A stretch of 28,584 nucleotides of DNA from Didymodactylos carnosus (lineage: Eukaryota > Rotifera > Eurotatoria > Philodinida > Philodinidae): assembly GCA_905250885.1 (NCBI GenBank), contig CAJNOQ010001782.1, positions 1 to 28,584 of the forward strand, in the 5' to 3' direction. Below, in pieces: positions 12,401 through 26,400 of the stretch. Position 1 is the first letter of the stretch. Every line of letters starts with the position of its first letter. The position numbers were made by a program, and so were the translations under genes. A model generated the notes under the pieces. The model had not been told where the DNA came from. It saw nothing but the letters and a program-made list of their open reading frames with translations, and did no database searches.

Positions 12401-15400
12401 GTTTTAGATATTTGAAACGGAGTTTCTGAAGTTAAGGATTGAAAAATCTGATAGATTTTATTTTTTTTTAAAGCTAAACGTAGCTAATCGTTAGTAAATC
12501 AGAGTGCGAATGTTGAAATTTCAGTGAGAATGTCAGTATAATTGAGATAAGGTCATGGGAAGTTGATTAAATCTCCCTGTATTTTTTTCTACTCTGATTT
12601 GTGCGAATATGAGACACTTTGTCAGATACTCTCAAAGCTATGATCATTGAAACGCAATATATTTCTTGGTAGTTACTGCTTGAATTCGTCTTTTCATGTT
12701 TTCAGTGTCTAAATTTATCAAGTTGACATTTTCTCTTCACAACAAGATGCGATACAATTCCGTGCGTCATTGTAGAAGAAAATTCAGAGCATTTTCTAAC
12801 AAATCGTAACACGATCAATAGAGATAAACAACTAATTTTGATACTAGCGTTACTGACACCATAGTCGTTCATTGTAATACATTTTCTCCACGAAGGTTCA
12901 CTATATTCTAATAGTTTTTCTTTTTATTTAAAAACCAAGAGAAAAATGTAACGAATTCAACGTCACCGGCCGATTTTTTCGTTCTTGTAATTCAAAATTT
13001 ATCCCAAAATGTAACGGAAGTGAGTTTCAAAAGTTGTAGAGTGAAAAAAAAAGATTTGTAGAGAACCTTCCCTAAAAGAGTGTAAATATGAAATTGTGCA
13101 ATTTAATCAATGTTTCTTTTGACACGAACAATTTATATCTAGGAAATATCAACTTTCAGAAGCGTGTATTTTAACCTATTTATTTTCATATCTCTATGTA
13201 CTGTAATTAGCCCTTTCCAACCCGATGTTGCCCATTGATAACATTTTTTGCTGTGTTTTAGAAATTGCCAGCTGAAAAGGGTTATGTACGCTTGTACTGT
13301 AGTAAAAACATTTCCTTTGAACTATATCTGTAACATTTACGAAAGAGATACCATACTCCATTGAAATATCATCTAGTCATCATTCTATTTATTATCACTA
13401 TTTTTCGATAAAATACAGCAAACAATTGTGAAAGATACTCTCTTCATGTTCTTTTTTTTATAGCAATATGTGTGTTAACTATTTATAACTATTAAGTTTA
13501 TTTTCTCCTGAATGTTGTATGAGTCAGAGCCGTGTTATCAATGTTTTTTAAACATATGTGAGTATTTAATGGTTAAATGATAAAAAAATTATTGCTTTGA
13601 CCTTTTCCAAAATATCCATACGATTGAATATTTTCTTATACAAATTAATAATAATATAGAAAACCAATTTTAATTGTTATTCTTTATCTTATATATGCAA
13701 TAAATAGTCAATGCTTGCTCTTTTCTAATTGACTTTTTATGCGTGATAGAGATTTTGTAGTTTTGATAAAAATATTGCTAATCGACGTGGAATTTGATCT
13801 TGAATAGACGAAGACAGATTTTACTTATACTAGGCGTCTCTTTTTTTCGAAGCAAAATGAGTAACAACTGTTGAGTTCGTCAAACTAAATAAAAGTAAGG
13901 ATAACTTAACAATGCGTTGAAAAAATAAATTCAATTCAATTTAGTTTTGAATCGATAAATAGTTTTCTACAGTTCGCCTAATCTACATTTTACCAATTGA
14001 GTGTTGATAAATGAAGATATTTAGAGTATAATCAATTAAAATTACCATCATTCACCACTGATTGTCTGCTTATTGCCTATTGTCTCTTATCATGCTATCA
14101 CAAATAAATTTGTTCGTTTAAACGATTTTTTTTTTCTTTGCTCAAAGGGATTGCAGGTTATAGTGGAAGAAAAGAAAAGAAAAGTTTCTATCTAAATTTA
14201 TTTTTATGATAAATAGCTCACAAATCGATGATATGATTTCCCTTGTGAATATTTTTACTTAACAATTTACGATAAAGACATTTTACAGACTATTCAAACG
14301 ATCTTTTTATAGAAAAAAAAGAATAAGCTACTTTCTACCTTATTTTGAACTGGTTTCTATGACCTAAAACGATTTTTTATTACTTTTATTTATTATCAGT
14401 TTCTAGCGACATCTATTTTTCTTTTAACAACCGATCACTGTTATTCAGTTTTGCCAACACAAAAATCATAAAAGAATCGATTTAAATTCTTATCGTTATT
14501 GATTAGTACTAAAATTGTATAATAAGAACAATATCGTTATGCTTTGATGTTCGTTTTTTTCCATTTGAAAACTATATTTAGAAAATTTATTAGAGATGGA
14601 TTTCATATAGCCTTGTGTTCGCTAAAGATGATATTTTCGTTCTATCGTCTGATACGTGTCAAATTACAGTACTAAACAGTAGAAATTTTTTTATTTTATA
14701 TGTCTATTTTGTTTTGTTTTTTTGTTAAATGTCAATGTTGATTTCACACAGTTGACTTGTTATATCGTTATTATAGACTACTGAGGAAACATTTTTATTA
14801 TAGCAATAAAAACATGTTTCATTGACATTATATATTTGAGAGTTGCATTTCATTTTTTTGTTAATTATCTATACATGACAAACGAAATTTGTTTTCAATT
14901 TGATTCATACATAGAGAACTACTACTACTGTCAAACTAGATAATAGCATCGTCATATTTTGACGAGAGTGTCAATTACGTCAATAGTAGTAGAAATTGTA
15001 TCAAACATGTTCTTTTATATTGAAAAAAGCGTAGAATATTATAGTTCTTGTTGTAGCATTACAGACTCAAAATCAAAATAATTTTTTTCTTTTCTTTCAT
15101 TATTATTTCATATTTGAGAGGTAGCAATAGAGAGTTTCCAACTACAAAAACCAAATCCATCTCATAATAAAAAAAAAGGATTCAAGAATAATTTTAATTT
15201 AGAAATTTACTTGATCACTTTTACATATACTTCTTCCGTTTCAAATATTAATGCATTATATAGTTTAAACTGAGAAAAGATACAAAATGCATCTCTGTCT
15301 CAAATAAAATCGCTCGACAATGTGAAAAAAAGTTTACTCTTCTTTAGTTTCAATTTACGAAAAATTTGCCAATCTATGATTATAGAGTTTGCATGATCAT

Positions 15401-17662
15401 CTACTCTATAACCGTTCGTCTCCTGTGTGATATGATACTATCAATGCCTTCTGCTTCGTCTTCTTTTTCAGTAGGTTTTTTTATTTTAAATTTATTCATT
15501 GAACATTGAAAGAATTCATTAATCCATTTATTGAAGAAAAAAAAGAGAGAAAGGGAAAAGTTCACATACTAAGAAACCCAAAATAGAAATCGATCAAAGT
15601 TATTGTACCCATAAATTGTTCACAAACATATTATTATATGAAGACTACGATGATAAGAAGGAAGAAATGTCATTTTATCATACAAGATAAAAAAACAAAT
15701 AGTCTTCAAGAGTACAGTTTAAATTAGTTTTTAAATCTTGTACGCACTTATTTAACCCTTTCCGGCCGAATGTTGCCATATGGTAACATTTTTTGCTATG
15801 TTTTAGAAATTGTCGGCTGGAAAGGGGTGATAAAGTTTATCATTAAATCAAATCGTTCAAAATGTTCATTAAGGAGAAGTGAAGTTAAGAGAATGTTGTA
15901 TGGTTATCAAATTGGAGATACTTTTTATTTTTGAAGAATATTCTTTAATTGATCAACGGGTATTTTTTTTTTCCGTTTCGTCGTTGAATCATTTTAAAAT
16001 TATTTCCTACGCGCGTATTGGTATGCTTCTTGCACGATCTACAACTAAAAAAAATGTTTTTCTTTTTTTTAAAAATGCATCGGCATATTTATTTTTTTCA
16101 TCGTAAAAAGATTTTTTTTATTTTAAATTAATACAATGAATCAAAATAAAAGAGAAGCCGTTTTTTTTTCGCCTTTGTAGGTAAACAACGTTCTTGTATT
16201 ATTTTTTTTAACAGATATATTTACTGGAAGATATTACCAGATACAATGATGATTAGAAAAAAAAACAATTTGTAGTTTAAATATAGAGAGATGATGTTAG
16301 GACAATTTTAGTATGCAATGTTTAGAGTTAAAATAATCATCATTACATTAGTTGCGGTGACAGATCAACAGAAATGAATGTAGCAATTGAATTACAGTCA
16401 TCTCAGACTACAGATTCTACTTTCTTTCATTTCAAAACTATATATTTATAATATGATATTTGAGAAAAACCTATCTGTGTACCTGGAATAGTATCTCATA
16501 TATCATGTCCTGAGATGTCTAATGAGAATTCAAGGAGTCTGAGTGTTTATATCAGTGTAACTACTTTCTTTTCTCGTGTATTCATCTTATGTATATATTT
16601 TGCAGTCCTGCTCACTGCTACAAAATGAAAAATTCAGCCGAAGACTTAAATGAAGTAAGTAATTTATATACACCATTTTTTGCATTGCACATATAATGCA
16701 CACATGTTTCATAAAATCAGCTATAGTTCTCTGTAGCTGAAATTAGGATTTGAATTTTTGATTAATCAAACTCAAATTATTTATTAAAATATAGATTTTT
16801 TCGTAATAATGAGACTCCCAATATAGACGTTTTAAAGATATGTCTACACTTCCAGAGACGGGAACAAGTTGGAAATTAGAGGACTACTACCACCGAGAAG
16901 CCTACGGTCTATATACATATACTCTGACAATCGAATTCTTTAGTGCGACGAGTATGTAGATACAACCCTGTATGAGTCCTTTTTATTTTATTATGACTAG
17001 TCAAATACCTTTGGATTCCTACGAGATTTTAGTCGAAACTTGTAATAAGTAATCGAGGAGTATAATACAACAACTTAACCTCAAGGCCGATCGGTTTAAG
17101 ACTGACTTTTTAAGTATCGGATCGACTAAGGTTATGTGTTTTTCAATCTTTCTAAATCTCGTTTCAGCCATTTACATTACATTTATCAATTTTTCACCGT
17201 TATTTTCATACCACTGAGAATATGGAAAAAAAAATTTGCTGTTGAATATGATTCCTTGTTATGATCTCCGGAAATGTGGACTTATCTCTAAGACTCTAGA
17301 TCTATATTGGAAACCTCATTATTACGGAAAAATCGATTACAGTATATATATATATATATCAGTAGCGGATTTATGGAAAACTTTTGTTTTTTTGATGAAT
17401 TTTTCAACGAACCACATACGCCGAAAAAGTTTTCTAGATCCACTATTGATACATATATAGTAGCATCGATTTTTCATGTTTCTACTCGCACTACCTCGTC
17501 GACTTTCCAAAAACCAATAACACAAGCTTTTTTTATTTTATTCCTCCATTTTCCTAAATAATTAGCACCTACAATAATCACTGGTACACATACACACTGC
17601 TCTTTTTAATCACATTTTATTGTCAGTTACTGAAAATCACTGTTGAAATATTCCAATTATGA

Positions 17663-17693
<31 letters not shown>

Positions 17694-18611
17694 TACACAC
17701 ACCGATGATTTGATCACCAACAGCACATTGTTTTGTTAATACGGACAGTTTTAACCTCTCTCATATTGATCAACACCACTAAATAGTGATCTAACCACAT
17801 AACATTATGTATTACGTACGCATTAAATAAACTTATTTAAAACGTAGTTTATTTATTATGTACAAAAATAAAAGTGATGATCGTTTTAGCCAATCATTTT
17901 TGTGTCCGAAAAATGACTACATATACATATCCGTTTTATATTTTGTTCCTCGTTCAGCAGCACAAGTAATAGAGGGCACTATTATCGTTTCTGACTTTTT
18001 AACTACAAAGACATTTTACTCAGTAAAAAATGTTGCCTATTGTGACACTAGCTTCACAATATCAGTGGTCTTTGAGTTTAGTTTTTATAGTGTTTAAATT
18101 TTTTATTTTTCCAATCCCTATTTTTAACTTCTATTACATCAGTAACTGAGATTTTGCGTCATTTTAGTAGTTAATCAATTGATGACACTTTTTCATCCGA
18201 AAAATTGATATGATTACCTAAATGTTGCTACTGATCTCAAATCTGACATTCATTATCCTTGTTAGCTTCAGTTGCGAACGAATTATTTTATTATTTTTAT
18301 TTATTTATTTATTCATATATACTAACTTTCAAAACTAAGCATAATATTATGACAGACATGTTGTATACATTTGTTAATAATAATTAATTTTTTTTTAGTC
18401 AATAGGTTATTAACCTATCTTATTAGTTGTCCTTGAGTGACACATTTATGAATTCAAAATGTTAATGAGTAATTAGTTATATACATGGCTGTTTGTGTAG
18501 TTAATTACTAGTCTAAAGCACATGCTACATCTTTTTTTATTGTTCTTTCATAATTTACTTGAGAGATTTTTAATTATACAAGTATTTCATCGTCTTTCTT
18601 TTTCATATGTT

Positions 18612-18650
<39 letters not shown>

Positions 18651-20370
18651 TGTGCTATATAACTGATATTATATTGAGCCCAGAAGATGTTCAAATGCGG
18701 CGTAAAAATAGTATTATGTGTCACAAAATGTTGTTGTTTTTCCTTAATCATAGTATATGCATAAAAAAATAATTTTGTTTTTACGCATTATATTCCCTTC
18801 TGTGTAGTCATAATAAATGATTTTTATTCTTAATTGATTATAATCATTTTTTTCTTTGCATCATTGATTTTCCTTATATGCATTTATCATTAACAACAAG
18901 CACAATGTCTCTTTTGTTTATACCTTATTTATTTGTTGCTGATTATATTTGTACATACGGGAAGAATCGACGATTGTAATATTATTAAAACATGCGTTCT
19001 AAATTATTTCCACACGAATTAGATATTTTCATTCGCAGCATGTATTATTGATAGATGAATGAATAACTAGAGAGAAAGAGAGAAAGAGAGAGATGAAAAT
19101 ATGTGTGTATCTTGTATTAACCAGACATGCTATCAAGAACGATAACGACGATCTTCAAGAAGAGATTAAGTGATTTTTCGTCAAAAGAATTATCTAAAAG
19201 ATGTATAGAAAAAAGTGATGCAAACAACTTATCAAATGAACAGAATGTTAGATTGGGTGAGATTTCAATACATTTTTCATGTTTAAGTTTGTAGTTCGCT
19301 TTGACTCTTAATAAATGTTTATCCATGAAGGAAAAACATTTATTTTTAGTTATTTTTTTCTATTTTCATAATCATAATATAAATAGAATATTGATTAAAA
19401 CTGCTTGTTGCAAAATTAAAAACAATCAAGATAGATTTTGGTTTTTGATTTATAAAGTATGAATTTCTCATACAGTTTTTATCAGATTTTTTGATATATT
19501 TATTCTCTGTCCAGTGTTTTTTAATAGTTTATCTAGATACAAGTCTGTTTATTAACTAATCGTAGTTTGTTAAATATCAAATATCATCTCAACTCCATTC
19601 ATAAATTTTTTTTCTTAATTTGTCCCATCTCGATTTATTTTCGTATATTGGTATCTATTATGGTTTAAAACGGTGGTCTTACCGGCATTCTGTAGTTGTG
19701 AAATATAACATATTGTATTGATATTGTATTATCATACACGATTTCTCCAATTTTATTTATATAGGTAGTTGAGCATCTATTTCTAAACATACGTAGTTAG
19801 GACAAATGAGACCTTGACTAGAAGAAGAAAAATATCTATGAGATAAATTGAAAATAAAAATTTCATATGAGATGAATTTTAAAATCAATGATAGACGAAT
19901 CGAGGCTAAACCGAAACGGTTATGGTTTTTATTTTAAAATATAAACTTTTATTTTACAAATAAAACATTTTATTATTTGAACTTATTAAATTTCGTTTGA
20001 TGAGTTAGTATTTATATTGTACAAGAATACTGTTCTATATCAAAGCAACATTATTATTATTATTTTCTTTTTTATGTTTTGTTTTTACTCTGAATTAGAT
20101 TGTTTATAGAAGAAAATGGTTATAGAAGGAAATAAAAAGAAAAGATAGTTTTTTTTAATAGTAGAATATTAAATTACATGTAATGCGAAAAATCGTCTAC
20201 AATTACACGACTTATAGAGTGATAGGTCGTGGCATAAATATATCTATTATAAACTAACCTTTTGGGGTGTTTTTTTCTAGCGTATGGTAATGATTTTTTT
20301 CCTCATGATTGAATTCTAGCGTATCCGTTACTCTGTTTTGTTTTTATTCACACATAGATAGAATAAGGGC

Positions 20371-20414
<44 letters not shown>

Positions 20415-23400
20415 AAGAAAGAAAGGGAGCAATAAAATAGGAGAGAATCATTTAATTAATAATAACTTTTTATACAACGGTGGTTAATGTAACAAATCAT
20501 CCAATCTAAACCTTACGGACTTGCCAAAATTCCTCTTCTCTAAAATATTAAGAAAAAATTAATTTAAAGAAAAAGTGTGAGAAGATGATAATCGAGACTT
20601 ATTTATTAAATATTTGATTTTTTTGTTTGTTTCATTAACTAAACGATGATCATCAATGTTGTAGCTATAGTCAGTCTCTTTTAGAACTGACTAAAGAATA
20701 GGAAATGATTTTTAAGAAAGTCCATATTTACTATTTACTTACTTGATATATCAACTATCTTTGTTTATTTGGAAATCAAATCCTATCTTGTCAATGTTTA
20801 CTCTGTATTGGAAAGTAGAGACAAAATGAAAATTGAAAAATGATAAAAAAAAAGTTTTTCAATTAAGTTGATTGTTGTTAGTTTTTTTTTCTTCTTTTTA
20901 GTTAATATTTTCGTTTTTCGTTTTCTTTTTCTTTTCTCTTTGCGTTTATTTTTATTTTTATTTTTATTTTTTGTCGATACTAGTACCATCACTATTTCAT
21001 ATACTTTTTTAGTTCTAAAATACATTAAGAATAGACGAAATTTTATTTCTTTTTCTTCTTCTCCTCTTCTTCTTCTTCTTCATCTACTAATTTACTAGTA
21101 CTTATCTCTTTGTTTTGATTTCATTGTATTTTACTTTTCTTTTTTCTTTTTTCTTTTTTTGAACAGTTTCTTAAAATATTATTCTAATTTTCTTTCCACT
21201 TGAAAATCGTTTTAACATACGTATAAATGCCTTGTAAAGGAGAGGTAAGTAAATAGCTCAAAAAAAGAGCGTCAAATCTTTTTGTTCTCTAATCTATATG
21301 AGAAAAAATATGACAATCTTTTGTTAGAGATTGAAAATATAAACCATTGAATAATTAATAGATGAAGAAGGAGAAGAAGAAGAAAAAAAAAGAAGAAAAG
21401 TATCCTCCGTGCTTGAAAAATAATTGTTTGTAAAAACAAAATTTCAATTTCTTCATTAGTGAATACTAGTCAGTTCAAGTGTTGTATCATGATGAGGCTT
21501 TCACACCCTTAAAAAATACTCTATTACTCTATTAGTTTTGGTTGAGAGATACACCATCTATACGAAATAATACAATGATTTTTTCCTCAATTTTGTGTTT
21601 TTTTTTTTTTTCTTCTTTTTTCATAATTTTTTCCTCCCGTCTCCAGTCATATAAAGTGTAGATATATGTCGCATTTATTTTCTTCTAATATTCAACAAAA
21701 CGACAATCATTCATAACGTGTGACGTGAAAAGTTTTTTTTTTTTTCGTTGAACGAGTTTTTGCAGATATTCGCTTGTAAGAATCGATTTTACTATGACAC
21801 ACGAAACACTCGTTATTGATGTTAAAAAACAACAACAAACACGTACTAATAATTCTTCGGAAAAAGTACATATGGTTTACAGACGACCGGTATGTGAGAA
21901 CTTGTATTTATTTATTTATTTTTATCAAAAAATATAAAATAGATAGTAAAAAGAAAACTATCTACTTCTCTTTTGAAGATAAAGATGGGAAGCATTTCTT
22001 TTCTTCTTTTTTATGTCGACTTTTGTTTCAATTTTTCTGTGTTATCTTGAAGTAAAATACATTTATTGTAGTAGTCTACGTAATTAACTCCTTTTTTTTT
22101 TCTTCTTCTTCTTCTTCTATTTTATTTAAATAATGAATGAGTGAGATATTTGATATCACGTGTAGCAGCTGTGTATATGTCTGCAATAGATTAATTGCAA
22201 AAAATTAGTTTTTTCAAATAAAAAGAAAAATTAAGAACAAAACATGATTACGATTTCTAGAATTAAAATTTTGATTCTATAAATTCAGCAGTGGTTTACT
22301 ATTTTTTAAGTCATTTTTATCATTCACTTGACTGTTTTATATAGTTTCTAGAGTACTTGACTGTTTTATTGTATAATAGAGAATTCTAGTACTATCTTTT
22401 AAAAAATTTATAATTCTAATTTGAAAAATGTTTTCAATTTGCACATAAACTCACAATTGTTAGTATAAAATATACAAAAATTAGATCTTAAAATAGGCTT
22501 ATTTTCTTTTATTTTTAGGTTCGAACGTTGTTTGTTAGTGGTCTACCAATGGATGCTAAACCTCGAGAATTGTATCTGCTATTTCGAGCTTATAAAGTAA
22601 GTAGTTATATAAATTCAATTAACAAGTAGTTCACTATCTTTATGATAACAAATAATTGGTGGTTATTGTGCCCTATTAATAAAACATCGAATGAGATGTA
22701 TGATTGAGTTTGAGCGAAACGTCTCCGTCACACCTACATTTCTTGTTAACAAAAATTCTTTACATGTGTGAGCTAAGTGAGTTTTATTATTTGAAATAAG
22801 AAAATTTCTTATTATTTGAGCAATCTTCTATCCATTATTATATTTTTGATTGACATAACAGAATAAAGTTGATATTCATTAGAGACATATATGATGTATA
22901 GGTGTAGATCGATGTTAACTAATCAAATATAGATAATTTTAAATTGAATAAATAGAATGTACATTCGAATATATTTTTGAATATAATATGACAGAATAAG
23001 AGAAATATTGACAAATAAAATTAGTAAATTTATTTTTTCTAAAATTTTTATTAGTAGACAAATGCCATATTATCTTTCAAACAATAGTGGACACGCTTGT
23101 TTAGTCTTTCATTTTTTTTGTCATTTATTTAGGGTTATGAAGGATCATTATTAAAAGTAACGAACAAAAATGGGAAAAATTTATCACCCGTAGGGTTTGT
23201 CACGTTTGCCACAAGAGCCGATGCAGAAGCAGCTAAGCAAGAGTTGACTGTATGTTTTAGATTATTATTTTCTTTTAGTGAGCATAGTTTTTTTTTTTTT
23301 TTAATTTTATTTAGGGTGTTCGATTTGATCCTGATCTTCCAGCAACATTACGATTAGAATTTGCTAAAAGCAATACAAAAGTACAAAAACCGAAACATCC

Positions 23401-26400
23401 ACATACTAATGCATTATCTGCTGCACAACAATTTATACAAATTCCACGTAAGTATCCATTCTCTATCTAACTATAGATTCATGAATTTATTTTTATTTTT
23501 TGTTTCTAGAAGACCTTGGTGCTACCTTTTTTCCAACTGAGGCTTGGGGACAACCATTGACTTTTGATCTGGGACCAGCCGGACTTCATCATCCAGCTTT
23601 GTTAGGTTTACATGGACCACATATTCCAGTAAGTGAATAAAGTTTCTTATTTTAAATCATTTAATTTAAAGTACGTAAGATTTTCTCAATCTCCGTCCTC
23701 TTTAAGCTTTCATGGTAGTCGAATTTATCTACCTGCATAAACATCGTGTGTAAGTAGATAAACATTACACATTAGAGGCATCTACACCCGATATAAATTG
23801 CAAAAAAATTGTAGTTATACAGCATATATCATCAGACTTCTGGTTTGACAAACACTACACCATATTCTTCCCTTCACACACATCATAACACGATATGCTC
23901 TCGCAATCTTTTTTTTTTTGCCATATAATTTATGTGTAGGTATATGTGCAACTTAGATATTCCTTTTATTAGGCTTTCAACTATTCTTTTATGATTTTAA
24001 CTCAAATTTTTCAATATCAAAAATACTTTTTCTTTGGTTATTACTAAACTGAAACTCATAACCAGCTGCTGAAGGTGATGGCATGTTACTACTGTCCAAA
24101 ATTTCCTTTTCAGAAGATATCGTTACGTGTCTATTTATTTTAACAAAAAAAAACACACATCCGTAATGAATTTTTTTAGGTTTAATTCTATTTTGTATCA
24201 GTATTTAAATATAGGATAAAATCAGAAAAGATTCCGGTGAAAATGCATAATGGATCTCGTATACAAAAATTTGAATAAGATCAAAGGTGGAGACGACGAG
24301 ATGAAAGTAAGAAGGTCAACAAAGAAAACCGGAATCTTTCGTGCGTTTTTTTACACAATTTTTTATATACGAGATCCATTCTGGAATTTTTCTGCGATCA
24401 AAACTATTACCGTCCTTAAATATATATATAGATATACATATATATACACGTTCTATATGCACTAAAAAATAGATGAAAAATACATCATGGTGACTTAATA
24501 CACTGTTTCACAGTTTGCACAACAAAATTCATATTAAATATGACATCGCCACAAATTGAGATGAGATCATCACCCGAAAAATCATTTAAATTTTTCGATA
24601 TATTTTCTACACTTTCCTTACCAATATGTTTACACTTTACTCACTCATGACACCAATTGGTTTTTATCATTTTTTTTTTTCTTCGTTTTAAGCATGTCCT
24701 CCTAGTGGATTTTGAATAAAACAAAAATAAACAATGAATTTTGATTGTACTTTTCATCAATTTTCTAGTTTGCATTCTATATATACCACTATAAATTTAA
24801 ATGGTAATAGCCATCCTGTGTGTTAAACTATAGAAAGAAAATTTTTGACTGCACGGTTCTGCATTCCGATAACTATTGTATTTATAATTATTTTAATTGT
24901 TCTTTAATAGGGTCTTGGTCATCCAATGTCAACCGGAATGACACAATTGCAACAGTCAAATCCAACTATGGCTGTGGCAAATGGAAATTTAACAAATGGT
25001 ACATTGTTTTTAGCGGAATTTCCTAATCATGAATACAAGGGAATTTCGTTTAATATGTAAGTTAAATAATTTAGTACATTTCGAAATTCATGTATAAGAC
25101 AGCTTTAAATCTGAAACAATTGTCGCATTTTATTTTAGAACTATTGTTTAAGAGCTCATGCATATTTGTCACTTGACCAATCTTAAATTCAGGTGTTTTG
25201 AGTACCGGACAGCTATTGAAGTTTTGACCTAAATAATACAATCGACAGTGTATTAAAACGAATAAATGTGAATACAAGATATTCTTTTCTATGAATACAA
25301 TGCTTCGCTTATAAAATCTATTTCACTCAAAGACTTTTGATAATATTTTTTTAATTTTGTTTGTTTCCAGATAGACATACAACTTTGAAAGGATAATGCT
25401 GTTTTTACTTGTCATTCTAGAGAAATAACTTATATGACTTACCCCTTTCTCTATTTTGAAAAAAATTTAGATTTTGAGCTGAATATATCCCAATGTAGAG
25501 GATAGTCTGAGCTACGAAATGAGACTATTCTCAGCGTTTCAGGATCTGCCTTGGAAATGTTATCAATTTTTAAGTTTTTCCTTCAAAACCTGAAAAACTA
25601 AATTTTTTATAGTTTCATGAACCTTTCTCTTTTTTCCTGTATATTTAAAAAATTTTCCTACACATAGATTTTCTTTCGTTCTATCATCTTTTCTTTTCGA
25701 GTTAGAGGAATTTTACGATTGAAAAACCTGGATTCTAAGGTGCTTTTCAGTGGTTTTGCTAGATGAAAGATAAGATGATAGAACGAAAGAAAATCCACAC
25801 CTGGGCAATGTTGTCTGGTATTTATGACAAAGTTTTGAAGTCAATTGGGTCAAGTTATCGAGGGGTCGTAATGGAACGATATCAACAATTGAGTTTTCTA
25901 GAAAACTCGAGACGATGTTCATTTGAGTTTTCAATTAGTCCTGGAATGGAGAATGCTTTGTCATTTTTAGTTTATGATGACAATATTTAACCGGAAAGTC
26001 CCAAGAGGGGGAGGGGGAACCTTAAATAGCAGAAAATATGAAGATTTTAGCTTTACGTTTCTTCAAAAACTATTGCTTTAAAACTAATATTTAAATAAAT
26101 TTGTGTTCGAGTTGATAGAAATTTGTAGTCAAGCATTTGAGCTTTCTGAATATCTAATTAAAATTTCATTTAAACAAAATTTTATATAAAAAACTTTCAC
26201 AACACTTCGATGACATACACTTTTCGATTTTTATATCCATCGACATTAAAATCGAGTTTTCTTAGTGAGTTTTTGACCGTTACACTTCGGACTGTCGTCA
26301 AAAAATAGACAATTGGATGAATGACTTTTTGATAAAAAGATTTTTCTCGAAGTCTTACCAAAGGAAACTGGAAGGTTATGATTTCCAAAAAATTCTTCAT

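Larger units (their letters stand above)
4883..22518 (+). other. cpo intron 1, 17.6 kb
   Basis: Donor GTAAAC at 4883 and acceptor TTTTTAG ending at 22518. Apart from the four candidate first exons and the repeats listed separately, the sequence is AT-rich and without recognisable genes. Stretches 5566..7377, 7510..13210, 13282..15755, 15827..16580, 17449..21100 and 21245..21730 show only homopolymer runs, microsatellites and short chance open frames. The segment 16800..17150 is less AT-rich and could be an old repeat fragment. The other introns here measure 62 to 1822 bases, so this one is an outlier, as expected of a host for alternative starts. Confidence 0.8.

Noticed and set aside
16982..17052. 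19-codon ATG frame [19 protein letters not shown]
   Set aside because: Looks protein-like, but its possible donors are phase 1 or 2 and no domain can be recognised.
17858..17965. ATG frame of 36 codons ending at GTAATA in phase 0, a possible further cpo first exon
   Set aside because: The donor is weak, the upstream AG lacks a pyrimidine tract, and the peptide looks like chance AT-rich translation. Kept out without transcript evidence.
20868..21098. Phe/Leu-rich open frames on both strands
   Set aside because: Produced by T-rich and T5A repeats; not protein-like.
22013..22051. 13-codon ATG frame ending at GTAAAA in phase 0
   Set aside because: Weak donor and no acceptor close upstream; the hydrophobic peptide is unlike the other N-termini.
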